A stretch of 64,000 bases of DNA, taken from assembly GCA_963825445.1 (NCBI GenBank), contig CAWGTM010000018.1, positions 21,643 through 85,642 on the forward strand, written 5' to 3'. The notes beneath the pieces are model-generated. The model searched no databases and was not told where the DNA came from. It saw only the letters and a program-made list of their open reading frames with translations. The position numbers and the translations under genes are program-made. Below are positions 57,056 to 64,000 of the stretch, piece after piece. Within the stretch, counting starts at the first letter, position 1; each line of letters opens with the position of its first letter. Source of the DNA: Actinophytocola sp963825445 (GTDB lineage Bacteria > Actinomycetota > Actinomycetes > Mycobacteriales > Pseudonocardiaceae).

Positions 57056-57435
57056 GCAGCGCCATCGCCGTACCCGAGCGACCACGACGCCCCGGCGTCC
57101 CCGCCAGGCCTGCGCACTGCCTCACGCCGCTCGAGCGCGACTCCCATGCCCACGCACGAGGCGCCAGCCGCAGCACGAAGCCGTCTGACCGTACCCGCCG
57201 CTGCCCGGCGGCGTAGCACCACGCCGCACCGCCAGCCCGACCTCGCACGCTGCGCTCCGACACCGCGTATTCGCGCGGCGCCGGGCGCCATGCGATCAGT
57301 GCTATCGACCGCGTAGGGATCGCGCGCAGCTCCCAGCCGCTGCACCGGCGGCGGCAGCCGGCGCCCGCGTGACCCACGTCACACATGGCGAAGCCAGGCG
57401 CGCACTACTGTCGGCCCAAGCGACGAAGGGGTGGC

Positions 57436-60265
57436 GTGTCCGGCCTGCAGTTCGATGCGTTCATCTCCTACGCGCGCAAGGACGCAGCTGTTGCGTCGGT
57501 GGTGCGCCGAGCGCTCGGCGACCACCGTCACGCTGTCTGGATCGACGTCGAGGGCATCGTCGCCGGCGCGGACTGGGACGAGCGGATCATGCGCGCGATC
57601 GAGGCCTGCGACGCGCTCGTGTTCCTCATCAGCCCCGCATCCGTCGAGTCGACCGTCTGTCTGCGGGAGCTGCGCCAGGCTGTCGAGGCGCACAAGCTCC
57701 TCGTCCCGGTGACGGTCACGCCGGTGGCACCCGATCTGCTGGACGCGCAGCTTGCGAGCGCAGACGCGATCTCGATCCACGCCCACGACCTCGACACGGG
57801 GCTCGACCGGCTCGTCGACGCGGTGCGATTCGACGTGGGCTGGCGCCGGGCGCACACCCGCCTGGCGATCCGCGGCCGCGAGTGGCGCGATGCCGGACGC
57901 GATCGCAGCTTCGTGCTGCGCGGCAGCGACCTCGAGGATGGCGAGCAGTGGCTGGCCCGCCAGGCCGAGCACGCGCAGAAGCCGACGCGCGACCACGCCG
58001 ACTACCTCGTCGCGAGCCGCCGCGCGGCCGTCGTGCGCCAGCGCGCGATGCTCGGCGGCATAACCGCGGCCGTCCTGCTCACGCTCGCGCTGACCGGCTT
58101 CGCGCTCGCCCAGCGCGACGCGGCGATCCACGACCGCCGGGTCGCGATCTCGAAGGGGCTGGCCGCGCGCGCGACGTCCGTCGCCGAGCGAGACCCGACG
58201 CTTGCCGCCGCGCTGAGTCTCGAGGCCCACCGGATCCAGCCGACCGCCGAGGCCGACCGCGCGGTCGACAGAGCCCTCGGGACCCTCGGCCCGTCGCTTG
58301 GCGACCTGACCGGCCAGGCCGGTGCCGTGTCGCGCGCGGTCGTGAGCCCCGACGGCCGGACGGTCGCGGCAGCCGGCCTCGACAAGCAGGTGCGGCTGTG
58401 GGATCTCGCGACGCGTGCGGGGATCGGCGCTCCGCTCACGGGACACACCGCGATCGTCGGCGGCTTGGCCTACAGCCCCGACGGCAGGATGCTCGCCTCC
58501 GGCAGCGACGACAAGACCATCCGCCTGTGGGACGTCGCGACCCACCGGGCGATCGGCGCACCACTGCGAGGTCATGAGAGCGGGATCGCCAGCGTCGCCT
58601 TCAGCCCCGACGGCAAGCGGCTCGCGAGCGTCGGACTCGACAAGACCGTGCGCCTGTGGGACGTCGTCACGCGCCGCCCGGCCCGGGCAGGCGCGGTGCG
58701 CCGAGGCGATCAGGACCTGCTCAGCGTGGCGTTCAGCCCCGACGGCCGCTTCCTCGCGACCGGCGATGCCGCGGGGACCGTGCAGCTGCGCGACGCGGCG
58801 ACCAACCGCCCTGCCGGCGCGCCGCTGCGCGGTCCCCACGGCAAGGTCTGGGAGCTCGCGTTCAGCCCGGACGGCAAGCTGCTCGCAACCGGCAGCGCAG
58901 ACGCGACGGCGCGGCTGTGGAGCGTCGCCACGCGCCGCCCCCGCAGCAAGGTCCTGCGCGCCGGCCTTGGCACCGTTTGGAGCGTGGCGTTCAGCCCCCG
59001 GGGTGAGACGCTCGCGACAGCGAACGCCGGGGGCGTGCAGCTGTGGGACGTCGCGACCGGGGAGCCCGTCGGCTCGTCGCTCGCGGCGGTCAATGCATCG
59101 GTCGCGCCCCGGATCGAGGCGCTCGGCGTCGCGTTCACGCCCGACGCCGGGACGCTCGTCGCCGCAGCCCGCGACGGCACGGTGAAGCTGTGGAACGTCG
59201 CGCCGCCGGCGACGTCCGGGCCGACGGGCGTGCCCACCGACGAGCTCGCGAACCCGAGCCTCACCGCTGAGCAGCTCAAGCGCGTGGCAGTCGGCCACGA
59301 CGCCGCGTTCAGCCCGGATGGCAAGACGCTCGTCGTCGACGACATGTACTTCGCGCGATTGCTCCGCCTCGCCACCCGGCGCGTCTTCGGAGCGCCGCTG
59401 GACGGGCATGGCGGACCGGTCCAGAGCATCGCCATGAGCCGGGACGGAGGGCTCGTCGCAACCGGCAGCGCGGACGGGAAGCTGCGGCTGTGGAGCACCG
59501 CGACGCAGCGCCAGGTCGGTGCCTCGATGCCCGGAGGCGATGCTCCGGCCACGAGCCTCGCGTTCAGCCCCGACGGCGAGACGCTCGCCTCTGCCGCCGC
59601 CGACGGGACGCTGCGCCTGTGGAGCGTCGCCGGCCGCCGCGCCATCGGCTCGCCGCTCAGCGCGAGACGTCTCCAGCGTCGCGTTCAGCCCCGACGGCAC
59701 GACGCTCGCCGGCGGCGCCAGCCGGACGGTGCAGCTCTGGGATGTCGCCACCCGGCGCCGGCGCGGAGGACCGCTGACCGGACACGAGCAGCCGGTGACC
59801 GACGTGGCGTTCAGCCCCGACGGCAAGACGCTCGCGGCCAGCGCCGCAAACGGGATCGTGCGGCTGTGGGACGCTGCCACGCATCGCTCCCGCGGCGCTC
59901 CGATGGCCGGTCATGCCGCGAGCATCTTCGGTATCGCGTTCAGTCCCGACGGTCGCACGCTCGCGTCCGGGGCAGCAGACCACACCGTGCGGCTGTGGGA
60001 CGTCGCGACGCAGCGTCAGCTCGGCGTCCCGCTGGTCCCCCGCGACGACGTCGCCGGTGGCGTCGCATTCAGCCCCGATGGCTCCACGCTCGTCGGCGTG
60101 GGCCGGTCCGCGGCGATTGCCCGGTGGGATTCGATCCTGTGGAACCGCAGCCCTGGCGCGCGACGAGCTCGGCTGTGCGCCTCCGCGCGGCGCAACCTCA
60201 GCCGCGCCGAATGGAGCTCTTACCTGCCGAGCGAGCCCTACCACACGACGTGCGGCGGGCTCTGA
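57436..60265 (+). CDS. TIR-membrane helix-WD40 protein A (catalytic Glu kept), one frameshift
   Basis: Starts at GTG 57436 (VSGLQFDAFISYARKD) with AAGGGG upstream. TIR domain about 5-125: FDAFISYARKD, AVWIDVEGIVAGADWDERIMRAI, ALVFLISPASVESTVCLREL, LLVPVTV; Glu 78 in CLRE fits the NADase Glu. Linker REWRDAGRDRSFVLRGSDLE and WLARQAE...YLVASRRAA is shared with other bacterial TIR/caspase-WD40 proteins. One membrane helix about 204-225. Then 14 WD40 blades (RLWD at each), enough for two seven-bladed propellers. Tail RRNLSRAEWSSYLPSEPYHTTC is the family end. A one-base insertion near 59664 breaks the frame; corrected length 942. Its stop overlaps the start of protein B. A sensor-effector role is inferred. 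Confidence 0.88.
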
Positions 60266-63123
60266 TGGCCCGCCCGGCGGTTACCCGGACGGCGAGGCCC
60301 ACGGTGTTCGTCTGCCACGCCCGCGCGGACGCGGACGCCGCCGAATCGCTGCAGACGGCACTCGCCGAGCGCGCTCATGCGCCATGGCTCGAGGGCGCAC
60401 CCGACGGGGAGACGACGGGCATCGCCGCGGTCGAGGACAGCGCGGCGCTCGTCTTCGCGATCTCCCCGGACTCGGTTCGATCGCAGCGATGCTTGCAAGC
60501 GCTCGAGCGTGCGGTCGCGCTGGAGAAGCTCATCGTTCCGATCGTGCTGCGCGATGTCGCGCGCGAGGTCATGCCGCCGGCGCTCGCCGCGCGCAGTTGG
60601 ATCCTGATGCGCGACGCGGACGAGCTCGCGGCCGGACTCCCGCGCCTCACCGAGGCGCTGAGCACCGATCTCGAGCAGCGTGACCGGCAGGTGCGCGTCA
60701 CGGCCAGGGCGCGCGAGTGGCTCGATGCGAAGCGCGATCGCAGTCTGCTGCTGCGCGGCAGCGACCTGCGCGCGACGGAGCGCTGGCTGCGACGTCTCGA
60801 TGGCGAGCGGCCGACCGCCGAGCTGGCGGAGTACGTCATCGCGAGCCGGCGCGTCGCCAGCGCGCACCAGCGCAGGCTCGTGACCGCTGCCCTCGTGACG
60901 CTGGTCGTCTCGGCGGCGCTGGCGACCTTCGCACTCGTCAAGCGCGGCGAGGCGGTCGGCGAGCGGAGCATCGCCGTGTCGCGCAGTGCCGCCGCTCAGG
61001 TCGAGGCGGTCGCCGGGGGCGATCCCGCGCTCGCTGCGGCGCTCAGCCGCGCCGCTTTCGAGATCGAGCCGACGGATCAGGCTCGCGACGCGCTCGGCGA
61101 CGCGCTGAGCTTCGCCGGGTCCTCGATCGGGGCCATGCGAGGCCACACGCAGCCGGTCACGAGCGTCGCGGTCAGCGCGGACGGAAGGATCGTCGCGAGC
61201 GCGAGCGCCGACAAGACCGTCCGGCTGTGGGATCTCGCGACGCGGAGCCCGCTCGGACGACTTGACGGGTCACGACGCCGACGTGCGCAGCGTCGCGTTG
61301 AGCCCTGACGGCCGGACGCTCGCGAGCGCGAGCCTCGATGGGACGGCGCGGCTGTGGGACGTCGCGACGCACCGCCAGCTGGGCGCGCCGATCGGCGGCC
61401 CGAGGCAGGAGCTGACGGCAGTGGCGTTCAGCCCGGACGGCGCGGCTCCTGGCGACCGCGGATCGGCCGCCGGAGCGGACGAAGGCTGCCGGCAGCCCGC
61501 GTGGTGGCTTGCCGGCGCGCCGCGCCGACACGCACGTACGGCTGTTTCACGTCGCCACGCACGCGGCGGCCGGGCCCGCGCTCGATGCCGGTGGCGCCGC
61601 CGTTACGGCGGTCGCGTTCAGCCCTGACGGCACGATCGTCGCCGCGGCCGGCGACGACGGCAAGGCCCGGCTGTGGAACGTTGCGACGCGGGCGGCGATC
61701 GCGGCTGCGCTCGAGGGCCACGCTGGTCCGATCTACGGGCTGGCGTTCCGGCCCGATGGCGCGACCCTGGCAACGGTCGGCGCGGACAACACGCTGCGGC
61801 TGTGGCGCGTCTCGACCGGGCGGCCCGCCCGGCCACCGATCGTCGATCCACTCCCCGCGACGGCGGCTCGCGGCTCGCTGCTAGGCGTGGCGTTCAGCCC
61901 CGACGGCAAGACGGTCGCGACCGTCGGGACAGACCAGGCCGCACGGCTGTGGAGCACCGCGACGGGCCGCGCGATCGGGCCACTTCTCACGAATCCGACG
62001 AACTACGGATCGTTGGCCGTGGCGTTCGCTCCTGACGGCGCGACGCTCGTGACCGGCGGTGGCGACGACGTCGTCAGGGTGTGGAACGTAGCGACCGCCG
62101 GCACGCGCGCTCCGGCTGTCACGCACCTGCATCGCAGGCCATTCGCGAGCGCGGATCCTCCCGTGAGAGCCGCGGCGTTCAGCCCGGACCGGCGGATGCG
62201 CGCCTCGGCCGGCGATCGCGTGCGACTGTGGGCCGTCGACAACGACACGCCGCTAGCCGTATGGCGAGCCGGCCGTGTCTCGCGCGCGGTTGCGTTCAGC
62301 CCCGCGGGCGGGATCGTCGCCGCCGGCAGTGACGACGGCGTGCTTCGCCTCTGGAGCGTGCGCACGAAGCGTCTGCTCCGCGCGCCGATCGCGGCGTCCC
62401 GCGCGGCCGTGCGCGGCCTTGCCTTCAGCCCCGATGGCAAGATCCTCGCGTCGGCTGGCGATGACAAGGTCGTGCGCCTGTGGGACGTCACGACGGGTCG
62501 CCCTCGTGGAGCCCCGCTCGCCGGACATGCGGGCGCCGTCCTCGCCGTGACATTCAGTCCCGACGGCATGACGCTTGCGTCAGCGGGCGACTCGGTCCGT
62601 CTCTGGGACGTCGCGACGGCGTCGTTTGCGGGACACACCGATCACGGGGCACGCCGGCACGGTCGACGCGCTCGCGTTCAGTGCCGATGGGCGGATCCTC
62701 GCGAGCGGCGGCTACGACTTCACGGTACGGCTCTGGGAGGTGAGCACGGGCAGAGCCGTGGGCGCGCCGCGGCGCGGGCTTGGCGTCATCGAGGCCGTCG
62801 CGCTGAGCCCCGACGGTCGGACGGTCGCCGCTGGAAGCGCCGATGCGACGACGCGTCTGTGGGACGCGGCGTCGGGCGCTCCACTCGGCGCGCCGATCCG
62901 TGGTGCGTCCGCTCCCGTCATCGCGGTGGCGTTCAGCCCGGGCGGGACGCGCCTGCTGTCTTCCGTGCTCGACGACTCCGAGAGCATCGCCGACGCGATC
63001 GTCTGGAAGGGCGGGGCGAGCTCGCGAGCCGCGCGCCTCTGCGCTTCCACCCGCCGCAGCCTCAGCCGCGCCGAATGGAGCGCGTACCTCCCCGACGTGC
63101 CCTACCGCCGGTCATGCGGGTAG
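60265..63123 (+). CDS. TIR-membrane helix-WD40 protein B (catalytic Glu lost), three frameshifts
   Basis: ATG at 60265 overlaps the stop of protein A (TGATG). TIR-like domain 12-98: PTVFVCHARADADAAESLQ, ALVFAISPDSVRSQRCLQAL; the catalytic-position Glu is Ala (CLQA) and the BB-loop is short, so NADase activity is unlikely. Linker REWLDAKRDRSLLLRGSDLR and YVIASRR matches protein A. One membrane helix (LVTAALVTLVVSAALATFAL), then 14 WD40 blades. Tail RRSLSRAEWSAYLPDVPYRRSC. Three single-base insertions (about 61260, 61442-61448, 62623-62625) break the frame; together they restore it, giving 952 codons. The pair look like a duplication with one active and one inactive effector. Confidence 0.85.
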
Positions 63124-63153
63124 CGGGCTTACGGCCCGGCCCCGACCGGCGTG

Positions 63154-63240
63154 CGCTGCGGCGGTGCGGCGCTGCCGGAGCAGTGTGGCGCTGCGGCGCT
63201 GCCGGAGCGGTGTGGCGCTGCGGCGCTGCCGGAGCGGTGT
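63154..63240. repeat. 27-base tandem repeats
   Basis: Nearly three copies of CGGTGTGGCGCTGCGGCGCT plus GCCGGAG (units at 63181 and 63208, partial before). It lies in the 466 bases between protein B and the rRNA terminator; I see no gene there. Confidence 0.85.
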
Positions 63241-63589
63241 CTGGGCGAGGTCGCCGGCCCACCCGGCAGCGCCGGCTCCGACCTCGCACGGTACGTCGAG
63301 CGCTCGGGAGGCCGACCCAAGAGGGCGGCGAAAGGGGTCGACCGGCGGCTCACCCGAAGCCCCCTGGGACGCCGACCCGTCCAGAAAGCAACTCGGCGAA
63401 GGGGCCGGGCGACCCCTTTCGCCGCCCTCCCCCGCAGACGCCGGCCTCGATACCGGGAAACGGCGGCGCACGCACACGAGCGGTGCGTGCCACGAACCGC
63501 GCCCGCGCAGAAGCCTCTGCGCGCAGGGAACGAACATCGCCCCCGATGCATACCGGCGAGCGGAGAGTCGCTGCCGAGGGCCACAACGA

Positions 63590-63619
63590 CGAAAGGCCGC
63601 CCCACTGAGCGGCCTTTCG
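63590..63619 (-). terminator. rRNA operon terminator
   Basis: Perfect 11-base-pair stem (CGAAAGGCCGC / GCGGCCTTTCG) with an eight-base loop, ten bases past the 5S 3' end; on the minus strand the right arm runs into TTTCGTCGTTGT. Confidence 0.85.
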
Positions 63620-63628
63620 ATGAAGAAA

Positions 63629-63743
63629 CCGGCGGCGTCCTACTCTCCCGGGCCCTTGCGGGCCAAGTACCATCGGCGCTGAGAGGCTTAACTGCTCTGT
63701 TCGGAATGGGAAGAGGTGTTTCCCTCTCGCCGTAGCCACCGGA
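63629..63743 (-). rRNA. rrf: 5S ribosomal RNA
   Basis: About 115 bases. On the minus strand: TCCGGTGGCTACGGCGAGAG at the 5' end, the loop motif CCCATTCCGAACAGAGCAGT, AAGCCTCTCAGCGCCGATGG, and GGGAGAGTAGGACGCCGCCG at the 3' end, complementary to the 5' end. Confidence 0.96.
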
Positions 63744-63821
63744 AAACGTCGAGAGTCTCCCAGGGCCCCTCAAAACTGCACGGTAGCCACCGTTTCTGTG
63801 CGACGAGTATCAAAAAGTCAT

Positions 63822-64000
63822 CCGTCAAGCCCTCGACCCATTAGTACCGGTCTCCTCAACACATTGCTGTGCTTACAGATCCGGCCTATCAACCTGGTGG
63901 TCTACCAGGGGTCTTACTCCCTCATGGGGATGGGAGAATTCATCTCGAGGTTGGCTTCCCGCTTAGATGCCTTCAGCGGTTATCCAATCCGCACGTAGCT
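63822..64000 (-). rRNA. rrl: 23S ribosomal RNA, 3' end
   Basis: The last ~179 bases: AGCTACGTGCGGATTGGATA, ACCGCTGAAGGCATCTAAGC, GGAAGCCAACCTCGAGATGA, and the 3' terminal GTACTAATGGGTCGAGGGCT followed by TGAC. The 5' remainder lies beyond the window. The 78-base spacer before 5S holds no tRNA. Confidence 0.95.

Larger units (their letters stand above)
56536..57435. other. 900-base region with no recognised gene
   Basis: A plus-strand frame from 56719 to 57216 opens plausibly (MFGPAFNPIWQRIRRAAAWL from ATG 56731) and then runs through 60-base tandem repeats as a 20-residue unit (RRPDTSRDPAAPAAHIAHPT). The opposite strand is equally open, so I do not call a gene. A LexA-box match lies at the start of this frame. 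Confidence 0.5.

Noticed and set aside
56400..57386. Minus-strand frames encoding repeats such as GSREVSGLRVGCAMCAAG
   Set aside because: The 60-base period keeps every frame open on both strands; no start signal or domain supports this one.

Overview
The window is not one genome. Bases 1 to about 46190 read as a high-GC actinomycete of Pseudonocardiaceae type: a pheT-pheS / rRNA methylase / rplT-rpmI-infC block, uvrA, a mycothiol-dependent enzyme, AraC/TetR/LacI regulators and a CYP125-like P450. Bases from about 46190 to 64000 read as a different deep-branching actinobacterium of Solirubrobacterales (Thermoleophilia) type: MurA start, HD protein, DUF5995, tandem-cyclase ATPase, TIR-WD40 pair, then 5S and the 3' end of 23S rRNA. 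The switch lies inside one open frame that joins the first ~103 residues of MurA to the C-terminal half of a sugar ABC ATPase, so I read it as a chimeric assembly join. Lineage names are inferred from protein character, not from a search.

Many well-conserved genes carry small frameshifts (pheS, a sensor kinase, its response regulator, a P450, a GH172 enzyme, an RNase H-like gene, both TIR-WD40 genes). Several lie in short homopolymers and the net indels restore frame exactly, which points to uncorrected sequencing errors rather than decay. One gene, a DUF4291 protein at 14135-14530, does look like a true remnant.

Layout of part one. 1-5707: translation block (pheT, pheS, small membrane protein, SpoU methylase, rplT, rpmI, infC), all minus. 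6004-9712: CitA/CitB-type two-component pair divergent from a DctA-type transporter. 9756-14150: small oxidoreductases and regulators in divergent or convergent pairs. 15037-17889: uvrA behind a match to the RecA-independent DNA-damage promoter. 18116-24834: mycothiol enzyme, DUF1349, metallo-hydrolase, a dead RNase H-like protein coupled to an SF1 helicase, DoxX, cyclase-fold protein, cold-shock protein. 24874-36511: hydrolase, rnhA, a gene-free 545-base stretch with two convergent damage-type promoters, aminotransferase, FKBP, hydrolase, P450, secreted peptidase-like protein, MFS pump, beta-propeller protein, kinase. 36483-46189: a pentose-type catabolic region (isomerase, FGGY kinase, LacI regulator, secreted GH172 glycosidase, RbsBCA-type importer), which together suggest import and use of a furanoside-derived sugar such as D-arabinose.

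Layout of part two. 46190-46498 MurA start; HD hydrolase; Crp-type regulator; BTAD activator; SRPBCC; DUF5995; a protein with two cyclase domains, an AAA ATPase and helical repeats; a large FAD enzyme overlapping it; an 850-base stretch with a LexA-box match and 60-base tandem repeats; two translationally coupled TIR-membrane-WD40 proteins, one with and one without the TIR catalytic glutamate; then the rRNA operon end on the minus strand.

The best candidates for undescribed biology are the coupled TIR-WD40 pair, the dead RNase H/helicase pair, and the face-to-face damage promoters around a hairpin.
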